This document shows, piece after piece, positions 32,208 through 40,099 of a DNA stretch of 64,000 nucleotides (its first letter is position 1; each line of letters starts with the position of its first letter). Where the stretch lies: assembly GCF_025143985.1 (NCBI RefSeq), contig NZ_CP083564.1, forward strand, positions 1,985,501 to 2,049,500, given 5' to 3'. The position numbers and the translations under genes are program-made. The notes beneath the pieces are model-generated. The model did no database searches. It saw nothing but the letters and a program-made list of their open reading frames with translations, and was not told where the DNA came from. This DNA is from Sulfitobacter sp. W027 (GTDB taxonomy: Bacteria; Pseudomonadota; Alphaproteobacteria; Rhodobacterales; Rhodobacteraceae).

Positions 32208-32462
32208 CTAAACGAGTAAAAGTACAGGCAATAGCAGCAATCCAAATCCGGCCAGCGCGATAATAGTTTGAAACACCAAGGTTTCGATTAAACGCCCCGT
32301 TGCGCTTAGCCGCATCCTCCGGCGGCGGTGTTTAACTTCTTCAGGAGCGATCCATTCACCATCCATTAGTACTTCGCCACGCGCGATCCGCGTATAGGCA
32401 TCTCGCATGATTGTGCGATGGATGACATCGCGGGGCGTCTGTTTCTTTTGCGCGAAAGTCAT
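32208..32462 (-). CDS. Small single-pass membrane protein in the polysaccharide locus
   Basis: 84-aa protein of unknown function. A charged N-terminal part (PRDVIHRTIMRDAYTRIARGEVLMDGEWIAPEEV) is followed by a very basic stretch KHRRRRMRL and one C-terminal membrane segment (ALAGFGLLLLPVLLLV). Its start overlaps the end of the preceding small gene, which itself overlaps the Wzz-like gene, so the three look like one transcript. Confidence 0.6.
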   Translation of the reverse strand: MTFAQKKQTPRDVIHRTIMRDAYTRIARGEVLMDGEWIAPEEVKHRRRRMRLSATGRLIETLVFQTIIALAGFGLLLLPVLLLV

Positions 32463-32761
32463 AATGGAGGTGCGTATTGAAAGATTGCGTTCAGCACGAT
32501 CATAACAGCAAAAACAGCGAGTCCCGCCGAAAGGACCCCCAATGCAAAAGCCCCGTAAAGCCGCCCCAGCTGCCGGGTCATTCGTGCATAGCGACTGAGA
32601 TACGCAAAGTAAGTGCGTTCGATTTGCGCGTTGGCCCGCATTGCCTGTGCTTTCACAGCATACTGCGCTTGTGGCGATAATTGGTCAGCCAATAGTACCT
32701 CCTGTGTCGCAGGATCATATCTCACCCTTGATGGCGGCAGGGTTAAGCACGGATAAATCAT
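32459..32761 (-). CDS. Small membrane protein downstream of Wzz-like gene
   Basis: 100-aa protein, family not recognised. The N-terminal 75 residues are polar and partly helical (QAQYAVKAQAMRANAQIERTYFAYLSRY), followed by one long membrane segment (FALGVLSAGLAVFAVMIVLNAI). The ATG lies 47 bp inside the upstream Wzz-like gene without a ribosome site. A GTG at 32725, preceded by AAGG and nearer the upstream stop, is a good alternative start. It probably acts with the chain-length protein. Confidence 0.6.
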   Translation of the reverse strand: MIYPCLTLPPSRVRYDPATQEVLLADQLSPQAQYAVKAQAMRANAQIERTYFAYLSRYARMTRQLGRLYGAFALGVLSAGLAVFAVMIVLNAIFQYAPPL

Positions 32762-34115
32762 TATCGTCTAGTAACGGTATCTGCGTTGCTCTCAAACGTA
32801 ACCGGGTTCCCACCCGATCATTATGTGCCAGCAACAACGCAAAATAGCTGCCCAACATTAGCGCCGTCAGCGCAGCCACAATTGCGTTCAAAATCGGTAA
32901 CGGAAATGCGGGGCGCGTTGGCACAGCCGCTGCCTCCACGACAACGAGCGGTGCCTTAACGTTTGCGGCTTGGATACGCGCAGCATCGAGATTGGTGCGG
33001 GCGGTGTCAATTTGAGTGACCAGCGCGGCCAGTCTGGTGGCGATCTGGTCGGAATTCGTCACAGCGGCCAAGGCTTCAGTAAAGCGGACGGTCTCTTCGG
33101 TTAATCGGCTGTCAGCGGCCGAGCGCGCCGCTCTGAGCCCAGCCTGAGATGCGACGCTGAGAGCGTGTTGCAGCCGCAGTTCCTCGTGCATGCTCCCAAA
33201 GGACTTAGCGACTGCACTGCCGATTTTCGCACGTTCAATGTCCATCTGACGTTCGAGTTCGTCGACCTGTTCCTGAATCCTACGCACACGCGGGCTATTA
33301 GGTGCGCTGCCCTCTGACGCCAGTTGTACCCGCAGTTCAAGCAACGCGGTAAGCATCTCATCGGCCGTTCGAGTGGTTTCCATCGTCTGCCCGGCGCGGT
33401 ACAATTCTGCCTCTGACTCTAAAGTATTTGCCAACGACTGACGGCGCGCTTCCTCGCGGTTAATCTGCGCGTCCAACCCCTCTCGTTCAATCAAGGCTGC
33501 CTCTCGACGCATTTGTAGGGCGGCCAAGGCACTGAGATCTGCGGTGCTGACACTTTCGCGCCGCGTATTTTGAAGTTGTATAAGCAGCGCTTCGCGTTCT
33601 GCCTCAAGCTTTTCAAGCGATGCTGAAATCGCGTCGGCCACGACCTCGGCGCGCTCACGCATTGATCTTTCGTGGAACGCTGCGTAGGCATCTGGAACGG
33701 CATTGGCAATCTCAGCCGCACGCTCGGGGTCGCGGTCTCTGAGAAACACGTCGATCATGAATTCTCCACTGACCGTAACCACCATTGCCTTGGCCAATGC
33801 CTCTGGAGCCATGCCGACCTGATCAGACAGGCGCTCAAGCAGCACCCGACCGCGCAGAATACCAACGTCGAGAGCGGCAGTCTTTTCATCCGCAATTGGT
33901 AGCAATGGTCGCGGAGCGGCGTCGGGCGTTTGTGCAACAAATTGCGGTGCCGGTTGCGCCGAGGAAAGAAAGAACGTCGTCTTCGCCTGATAGACGGGCG
34001 CGACCGAGGTGCTGAACAGGTAAGCAACAAGGCTGGCAACAATCATGGTAAACAACACCAGCCACCGTCGCTGGTACAGGTCGCTCCAGTGATTGTGCAG
34101 AGGTTGTTCAGACAA
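32715..34115 (-). CDS. Wzz/GumC-like polysaccharide chain-length determinant
   Basis: 466-aa polysaccharide co-polymerase without a kinase domain. A TTG start (MSEQPLHNHWSDLYQRRW) is chosen because GGAGG lies seven bases upstream; an ATG at 34157 has no such site. The N-terminal membrane segment WLVLFTMIVASLVAYLF and C-terminal segment LPILNAIVAALTALMLGSYFALLLAH enclose a long periplasmic coiled coil (about residues 130-380, with many Glu/Arg/Ala heptads). The C-terminal helix follows a Pro-rich AAVPTRPAFPLP, the usual PCP signature. It is divergent to the export protein gene, 99 bp away. Confidence 0.82.
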   Translation of the reverse strand: MSEQPLHNHWSDLYQRRWLVLFTMIVASLVAYLFSTSVAPVYQAKTTFFLSSAQPAPQFVAQTPDAAPRPLLPIADEKTAALDVGILRGRVLLERLSDQVGMAPEALAKAMVVTVSGEFMIDVFLRDRDPERAAEIANAVPDAYAAFHERSMRERAEVVADAISASLEKLEAEREALLIQLQNTRRESVSTADLSALAALQMRREAALIEREGLDAQINREEARRQSLANTLESEAELYRAGQTMETTRTADEMLTALLELRVQLASEGSAPNSPRVRRIQEQVDELERQMDIERAKIGSAVAKSFGSMHEELRLQHALSVASQAGLRAARSAADSRLTEETVRFTEALAAVTNSDQIATRLAALVTQIDTARTNLDAARIQAANVKAPLVVVEAAAVPTRPAFPLPILNAIVAALTALMLGSYFALLLAHNDRVGTRLRLRATQIPLLDDNDLSVLNPAAIKGEI

Positions 34116-34214
34116 ATTTGATCCTCCGTCGCAGTTAAGCTCGCGGCAGAAACGCATGACAACTAATTATAATCAGGTTATCCTTTACTTAGCTAGCTTA
34201 TTGGGCATTTTGAT

Positions 34215-35573
34215 ATGAACCGAAGCGCTTCTCGGAAAACGGCATTGTGCGTTTCGTTTTTCATGACATTGTTTACATCTGCGCTGGCGCAGGACATTCC
34301 CGTGGTTCCCGGCGATGAAATTGCGATCGAATTCTATGACCGTGAAGATTTGTCCGGTGAGTATGTAATAGATCTTACTGGACGAGTCGCAGTGCCGCTT
34401 TTGGGCCGGCAAGAAATTGGCGGTCTAACAGCCGCAGAAATTGAGCAGACGTTGCTGCGCGAAATGCTGCAGTCTGGTTTGGTAACCGAGCCGAGTGTAA
34501 CCGTTCAGGTGCTGCGCCGCGCTGACATATTTGTCGACGGGGCTGTGGCCGTTCCTGGAGCTTATGATTGGTTCCCCGGCTTAAGTGTTGGGCAGGCCGT
34601 GGTCCGCGCAGGTGGTCAACGCAACGCAGCCATCGACAACTTTAACAATGTGCTCACAGCCTATCGGAGCGCTGAGGCACTTTCGGCACTGGTTCAGCGG
34701 ATCGCCAACTTGCAGGCGCGCGAAGTGCGGTTGAACGCGCAGACCACTATGGCTGCCATTGCCTTTGACGCTGACTTCCAAGTGGATGCAGATGCTGTAG
34801 TGGCAGTCGATCTGTCAGGTATTGCGCGGGTAATGTCAGTAGGCTCGCTGGATCGAAGTATTGCCGTATTCGCAACACGCGACATTACGGAGAAACAAGA
34901 AATTTGGTCAGAACTTGCCGGGCAACCAATGTTGCGGTTTCCGGGTACTGTTGCCGATGACCCTCAGTTTACTGTGTTGCGCCATACCCATAACGAGCAG
35001 TTCCATGACTGGATTACCACCAATCTTTCTGAATACAGCTCGCTTTTGCGGCAATCCGAAGCCACGACTGAACGGCTCTCTGCGCTGCGGGCTCGGCGCG
35101 ACATTGTAAAAGACACGATCGTGGCGCTGGACGCGCGATTAACTGACGTTCTGGCGCTAAAAAAGGATGGGCTTGTACGGATCAATCAAGTGCTTGACGC
35201 CCAGACGGCCCTTTCACAAGCGACATCTACGCAGCTTGAGATCGTCGATGCCATAGCTAACGCAGAAGTGGACCGACACGTTCTCCAGCTGGCCTTGGAG
35301 AATTTTGCGGGTAGCTTACGGCTTTCCATTGGTGCGCAACTTGAAACTGTACAAACAGAATTAATCGAAGAGCGTGCCCGGCTTAACGCCGTGGAAAGAG
35401 CGGCAGCGCTATCAGCGCCCTACATCAGGGGCACCGGGACCGGGTCGACTGAGGGGGCTGTAACCTATCATCTGACTAGACCGATCCACTTGGGTAGCGC
35501 GCCCGCTATGGTCACCGCTGCGACTGCAATGATGCCAGGCGATACGCTGCTGATTACACGAGTGACTGACTAG
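34215..35573 (+). CDS. Wza-like polysaccharide export protein
   Basis: 452 aa. Signal peptide MNRSASRKTALCVSFFMTLFTSALA, then the poly_export domain (DIPVVPGDEIAIEFYDREDLSGEYVI) and an SLBB domain (ADIFVDGAVAVPGAYDWFPGLSVGQAVVRAGG). No lipobox Cys follows the signal peptide, unlike classical Wza. The remainder is a long helical region (about 250-400: ATTERLSALRARRDIVKDTIVALDARL) and a last SLBB-like strand set (MMPGDTLLITRVTD). It probably forms the periplasmic or outer-membrane exit path. Its 3' end overlaps the convergent acyltransferase gene by 20 bp. Confidence 0.82.
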   Translation: MNRSASRKTALCVSFFMTLFTSALAQDIPVVPGDEIAIEFYDREDLSGEYVIDLTGRVAVPLLGRQEIGGLTAAEIEQTLLREMLQSGLVTEPSVTVQVLRRADIFVDGAVAVPGAYDWFPGLSVGQAVVRAGGQRNAAIDNFNNVLTAYRSAEALSALVQRIANLQAREVRLNAQTTMAAIAFDADFQVDADAVVAVDLSGIARVMSVGSLDRSIAVFATRDITEKQEIWSELAGQPMLRFPGTVADDPQFTVLRHTHNEQFHDWITTNLSEYSSLLRQSEATTERLSALRARRDIVKDTIVALDARLTDVLALKKDGLVRINQVLDAQTALSQATSTQLEIVDAIANAEVDRHVLQLALENFAGSLRLSIGAQLETVQTELIEERARLNAVERAAALSAPYIRGTGTGSTEGAVTYHLTRPIHLGSAPAMVTAATAMMPGDTLLITRVTD

Positions 35574-36687
35574 GCTTTAACCGGTAGGCGCGCAGGCGAG
35601 ACAAACCGCCGTAGGCCGCGCGCAGCGACCGTGCCCGCAATCCACCATTCCATCCGATTAGGTCCCCATGGCATTCAGCGTGACTGGCAAAACTATCATA
35701 TTTGGCAAGGTGGGAAAACGTGTCCAGTTTGATACAGGTGGCGTCATTCCGCGCCGCTGCCACTGCTGCGAACAGTAGGTTCCGCCCCAGAGAATAGCGC
35801 GCATATTCAGCGTGGTAGAATACTTTGAGCATGACCCATTCGGCAGGGTTTTCGAGCATCAGCAGTCCCGCGACGACGTCTCCTTCGTACTCGTAGGTCC
35901 AGATTGTCGGGCGAAACGCGCGCCCTGCCTGTGCAACAATGTCATAGTAAAACGCGTCAACAGCCGGATCATCCGCTAACAATTCTCCGCTCTCCTGCCG
36001 TTTCCAGCTGTTGCGTTCGGCGGAAATGTACCGCGCCAGCGTTGGGCCAAGCTCGGTGGGGTCTGTGGTCTTGACTAACTGCAGAATGCCTTGATCGGAC
36101 AGTTGTCTCATCTGTCCCCGAAGCTTCCGCAGCGTTTTTTTTGACGGTAGGTGTTCGGGCAGGATTGCGTCGGGACCCGCGGCCACCATGCGGTTTTCAA
36201 ACTGATGAACGACTGCGGGGTGGTAGTGCGGCACCTGCGCCCGGATCACGTCGAGCCAGAACTCCGGCAGACCCTGAAGGTATATCCGGTCCCAATCATT
36301 GCGCCTACCAAGAGTTTCGAAGATCGCAGTGACCACGTCGGCCTCCTCCCCTTCCTGCGCCCAGAGAGCCGTGTATTGAGAATGACCATTCGTTGTTGAC
36401 CACAGGTCTCGCGAAAGGTTCCCCATCCCTCCCCTGCGCCGGGTCAACGCAAGATAACCGGCCGTCGAGCCATCCTCGCGCTGTACCAGAAGAACGGGGT
36501 CACGATCAGCATTACCAAAAGCGCGATAATAGGCACCCAGCCATGCCGGGCAGATAGTTGGATGAGTTTCAGCGACGCCGGTGAGTGACGCCAGATAACT
36601 GTCCGATGCCAGCGCATCTCTGGCCGTCAGCATTCTGGTTTTTAACAAAGTCGTGCCTCCAAAATAATGGATATCGTCACGTTTCAA
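35554..36687 (-). CDS. CelD/BcsL-type GNAT acyltransferase
   Basis: 377-aa cytoplasmic protein of the GNAT-like (Acetyltransf_6, cellulose biosynthesis CelD) family. Characteristic stretches are KKTLRKLRGQMRQLSDQG, followed by TLARYISAERNSWKRQES, TYEYEGDVVAGLLMLE and KVFYHAEYARYSLGRNLLFAAVAAARN, the second GNAT half with the acyl-CoA loop region. It may acylate a sugar or lipid intermediate. It is the first of three members of this family in the locus (see 42195 and 43399), an unusual number. Confidence 0.7.
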   Translation of the reverse strand: MKRDDIHYFGGTTLLKTRMLTARDALASDSYLASLTGVAETHPTICPAWLGAYYRAFGNADRDPVLLVQREDGSTAGYLALTRRRGGMGNLSRDLWSTTNGHSQYTALWAQEGEEADVVTAIFETLGRRNDWDRIYLQGLPEFWLDVIRAQVPHYHPAVVHQFENRMVAAGPDAILPEHLPSKKTLRKLRGQMRQLSDQGILQLVKTTDPTELGPTLARYISAERNSWKRQESGELLADDPAVDAFYYDIVAQAGRAFRPTIWTYEYEGDVVAGLLMLENPAEWVMLKVFYHAEYARYSLGRNLLFAAVAAARNDATCIKLDTFSHLAKYDSFASHAECHGDLIGWNGGLRARSLRAAYGGLSRLRAYRLKPSQSLV

Positions 36688-36901
36688 TTCAGCCTAGCGC
36701 CGATAATATCCTCAGCTGCTTATTCTAATAATAGAGTGAAACCCCACTCAGCGATAGCTGCCGCATAGGCGGTCTCTCGCAGGATTCATGGTCTAGAGCC
36801 CGTGTTCGTTGTGGCGTCACGCCTGCGCTGGTAACCTCACCACTCACGCACCGGCTCCGGTCCTTGCGTCAGTGGTTCCCTTTATCAAAGGAACGATCAT
36901 C

Positions 36902-37933
36902 ATGATAAAATCTCTTTTAGTAATTCTATGTGGACTGTTGCCAGCCTACCCGGCAATGGCGGACCTAATGTCTACCCGCCCTGATCCGGGAACCGTCCGC
37001 GCCGCGACTGCCGAATGCCGCACAACGTCCCGCAGTCCCGCGCGCGGAATTGTCGGCATTAGCGATCCCCACGCTAGAGATCCCGGCGTTATCGACCTGA
37101 TCGCGGACACAGGAGTAAAATGGGTTCGAGCGGAGTTTCATTGGTCGCTGATCCAGCCAAAACCCGGCGGTACTTACCAGTGGGGCAGCTACGATCGGAT
37201 GGTGCAAGCCTACAACGCGCGGGGCATAAATGTATTGGGAATCATGACCTATATCCCTCAGGCCCTCCCAAAAGACTGGGGCGTTATCGACGCCGAATTC
37301 AGTAAGTTCTCACGTGCAGTGGTTAGGCGCTATGCGGCGCAGGGGGTGCACTATTGGGAGGTGTTTAACGAACCCAATCTAACGGGCTATGGCTGGCTAA
37401 GCGACAAAGAGCCCGCAGAGCCTTATTTGGGCGCGTATACGCTCCTTCTCGCACGTGCGAATGAGGCCGTGCGCGCCATTGATCCTAATGGGTTCGTAGT
37501 ACTAGGCGGCATCGCCGCGGACAGTCGTCGAACGCTGCCCCCAGAAAGCACCATGAAGACACTTTTCAGTCTCGGAGCGGGACGCTGCTTTGATATCTTT
37601 GCGTTCCACCCCTACGGCTATCAAAATCGCTTTCCAGAAGCGCGCCAGCGGGTTGACCGGATTCTTGCCGCCGGTGGCGCGGGAGAAAAACCGGTCTGGT
37701 TTAATGAATACGGCTGGACCGGGCAAAACGAGATGGCATTGAACGTCAACAATACGAAAGACACCAACCCAATGATGGCAGTCTTTTCCCAGCGCGGCGC
37801 CGCCGACGCGCTGTTTTGGTTCGCAGCAAAGGATTACAGCAATCGACGGCGCGCCCCAAAATTCGGGCTGGCTGATTTCAACCTAAATCGGCGCCCGAGT
37901 TTCGAAACCTTCCGACGGCTGGTGAACGAGTAG
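36902..37933 (+). CDS. Secreted clan-A glycoside hydrolase
   Basis: 343-aa protein. The ATG follows AAGGAACG and opens a signal peptide (MIKSLLVILCGLLPAYPAMA). The TIM-barrel hydrolase shows VKWVRAEFHWSLIQP, the acid/base Glu in YWEVFNEPN (Glu157) and the nucleophile Glu in PVWFNEYGWT (Glu269), the arrangement of GH39/GH5-like enzymes. It likely trims or degrades the polysaccharide made by this locus, a role hydrolases often have in periplasmic quality control. Exact specificity is not readable. It is convergent with the gene at 37941. Confidence 0.78.
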   Translation: MIKSLLVILCGLLPAYPAMADLMSTRPDPGTVRAATAECRTTSRSPARGIVGISDPHARDPGVIDLIADTGVKWVRAEFHWSLIQPKPGGTYQWGSYDRMVQAYNARGINVLGIMTYIPQALPKDWGVIDAEFSKFSRAVVRRYAAQGVHYWEVFNEPNLTGYGWLSDKEPAEPYLGAYTLLLARANEAVRAIDPNGFVVLGGIAADSRRTLPPESTMKTLFSLGAGRCFDIFAFHPYGYQNRFPEARQRVDRILAAGGAGEKPVWFNEYGWTGQNEMALNVNNTKDTNPMMAVFSQRGAADALFWFAAKDYSNRRRAPKFGLADFNLNRRPSFETFRRLVNE

Positions 37934-37940
37934 GCTGTTT

Positions 37941-38786
37941 TCAAGCCGGGTCCCCGGCCCAAAACGCGCCGTCAAAACCATCGCGGATATGCGCCCGCAT
38001 AATAATCAGTACGGCAAGAGCAAGTGCGGTTGTGTGTTGGATAGAGCGTGTCGGTAGAAGTGTCGGGTGGCGTTGCCAACCGCCGTCTTCACGTTGCCCC
38101 TCAAGCAAACGATGTATCCACGCTGGATCGATCTTTTCGTGCTGACCAGTCCATTGAAGAAACAGAATTCGTTCGGCGAAATGATCACAACATCGATCCC
38201 ACTCTTGCCGAGCGATCATCACTGGGGTCGCCCGTTGAATCAGGCTTTTAGTGTCCGCTTTAGATGCAGCTCCAATATGCCGTAGAACCAGTGCCCCCCA
38301 AATGATGTGGGTAGTCCCATACATCCCGCGATCTTCCAGCGCCCGCAGTTGGTCAAACAGAGGACCCATTTTCGTTTCGGATGTCGCATTGACGCAGGCG
38401 AACATGACGTCGTTAATGGCGTGATTGGAACCTATACGCTGCTTATTTCTATGCTCTTCCGCCCCGGTTTTGTATTTCACGTCAAAGAGGCGTAGTTCGG
38501 GATTGTCGAAACGACTGGCGTAGCACCCCAAAAAATGGTTAACGAAGGCGAGTTTGGGTTCCATCCCGGCGTCCAACTCTGGTTTTAGCAGTGTGATCGT
38601 CCCGAACTCCAACCCGGGTAAGACAGCAAACCAATTGATCGCGCGGTCGATCGCAACATTTAACTGGCCGATAGAGATTGTTCGCGTTGCAAGTCGGCGA
38701 TTGTCACGCGGTATCCACCAGCGATCAAACTGCCGCTGCAAAACTCGGCACCCCCTGTCCGCCATTATAAGCAAGCCTGCGATCAT
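37941..38786 (-). CDS. Unknown protein with terpene-cyclase-like QxxDGGW motif
   Basis: 281 aa, family not recognised. The sequence is mainly helical, with repeated pairs of helices. Near the C-terminus EGQREDGGWQRHPTLLPTRSIQHTTALAL resembles the QxxxGxW repeats of alpha/alpha-toroid proteins such as squalene cyclases and prenyltransferases, but no DxDD or other catalytic motif is seen. There is no signal peptide; the N-terminus is short and hydrophobic (MIAGLLIMA). Its start overlaps the flippase stop, so it is the third gene of the amidotransferase-flippase operon and probably acts on the polysaccharide or its lipid carrier. Confidence 0.6.
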   Translation of the reverse strand: MIAGLLIMADRGCRVLQRQFDRWWIPRDNRRLATRTISIGQLNVAIDRAINWFAVLPGLEFGTITLLKPELDAGMEPKLAFVNHFLGCYASRFDNPELRLFDVKYKTGAEEHRNKQRIGSNHAINDVMFACVNATSETKMGPLFDQLRALEDRGMYGTTHIIWGALVLRHIGAASKADTKSLIQRATPVMIARQEWDRCCDHFAERILFLQWTGQHEKIDPAWIHRLLEGQREDGGWQRHPTLLPTRSIQHTTALALAVLIIMRAHIRDGFDGAFWAGDPA

Positions 38787-40099
38787 CTGCGCACCTTACC
38801 CCCGATGGTCCCAGCACCTGAAGGCCAGAGCAACCGGTATAGAAACGCCAGTGTAGCACCGTTTACGATGAGCTTGGTCGTAAGGTCTGACATCGCAGCA
38901 CCAAAAGCCCCAAAACTTGGAATCAGCAATATGTTCAACCCAATGCGCAGCGCCACCATCCCGATCGCAGCCTTGGCCAAAACGTCTACACGTTCCAAAG
39001 GGAAAAATAATAGAATGAGAGGATTCAGTACCAGTGTGACTGCCGCCGATATCATAAGAACAACGAAAGTCCCCCGTGCGTCCGCATAGCCTTCGCCCAG
39101 CAAAAATGGGAAACCCCACCATGCGAGCGGCACAATGAAGACGAGCGGCAAAAAGGCGAATGGAACAAGCCGTCTGACACGTTCAACATGCATACGCATC
39201 GCCACCAGATCTTTCAGCGCAGCAACGCTCGGGAAGATATAGTTTGCAAGCGATTGGCTGAACAATGAAACGACGATTACGAGCTGGGCAGCGGCTGCGT
39301 AGAATCCAACATCGGTTGAGCCGCTTATTCGTTCAAGCATGATGACGTCGATCCGGACGCCGAGCATACCAACCGCAGCGACAATCGCCCATTTGTTGAT
39401 ATCAAAGAGCTCGCGCGCAATCTCACCACCGTTGCCGCGGACTGAAAGGAAATCGAACCTGCACAGCATCAGACTGGCACCCGCGGCTAACACTGCGGCA
39501 ACGCCATAGCCTACCGCGACCGACCCCATCGTGGCGGCCCCAGTAGCTAGTAAGCCTGCGACAACCAACGCACGCATTCCGTTCTTTAATAAAACCGTGG
39601 CCGCGAGACGACCGAACTGCTTACGGGACAGCAATGTCGAAATCGCCTGCGAATATATAGCGCCAGCAACGACCGCGCCAAAGACAATGCGTAAAGTAGC
39701 CACATATTCTACCGACCCAAACAGATATTGGGCAAGGACCGGTGCAAATAAGATGCCTCCAAAAGCAAATATTGTCGCCAAAGTCACGCGGGCATAAAAC
39801 GCCACGCGCAAGACTTCTTTAGATCGTTCCGGATCGCTTTCTGCATACTTCGACGCTAGATGCACCACACCGGAGAAGAGCGCCATGTCTACAAGAAAAA
39901 AACCGATATCAAGGAAGTTGACCAAGCTGGCCACTCTGCCAAATCCATCTGGACCGAGCTTGCGAACCAGCACCAAAAGCAGCCCGAGGCCAATACCCGC
40001 GCTAAGCAGATTTCCTGCGAAGTAAACTGGAAATCCCGAGGCGACCAATTTGCGGAGACGACCGCTTTTCTGGCGCCGCATGGCTCTCGTCAGGGTCAT
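38783..40099 (-). CDS. Wzx-type polysaccharide flippase
   Basis: 438-aa membrane protein of the MOP superfamily with about 12 to 14 hydrophobic segments. The opening FPVYFAGNLLSAGIGLGLLLVLVRKLGPDGFGRVASLVNF and the mid-region IDVIMLERISGSTDVGFYAAAAQLV are typical of Wzx/RfbX flippases that move lipid-linked repeat units across the inner membrane. Start and stop overlap both neighbours by four bases. Confidence 0.88.
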   Translation of the reverse strand: MTLTRAMRRQKSGRLRKLVASGFPVYFAGNLLSAGIGLGLLLVLVRKLGPDGFGRVASLVNFLDIGFFLVDMALFSGVVHLASKYAESDPERSKEVLRVAFYARVTLATIFAFGGILFAPVLAQYLFGSVEYVATLRIVFGAVVAGAIYSQAISTLLSRKQFGRLAATVLLKNGMRALVVAGLLATGAATMGSVAVGYGVAAVLAAGASLMLCRFDFLSVRGNGGEIARELFDINKWAIVAAVGMLGVRIDVIMLERISGSTDVGFYAAAAQLVIVVSLFSQSLANYIFPSVAALKDLVAMRMHVERVRRLVPFAFLPLVFIVPLAWWGFPFLLGEGYADARGTFVVLMISAAVTLVLNPLILLFFPLERVDVLAKAAIGMVALRIGLNILLIPSFGAFGAAMSDLTTKLIVNGATLAFLYRLLWPSGAGTIGGKVRR

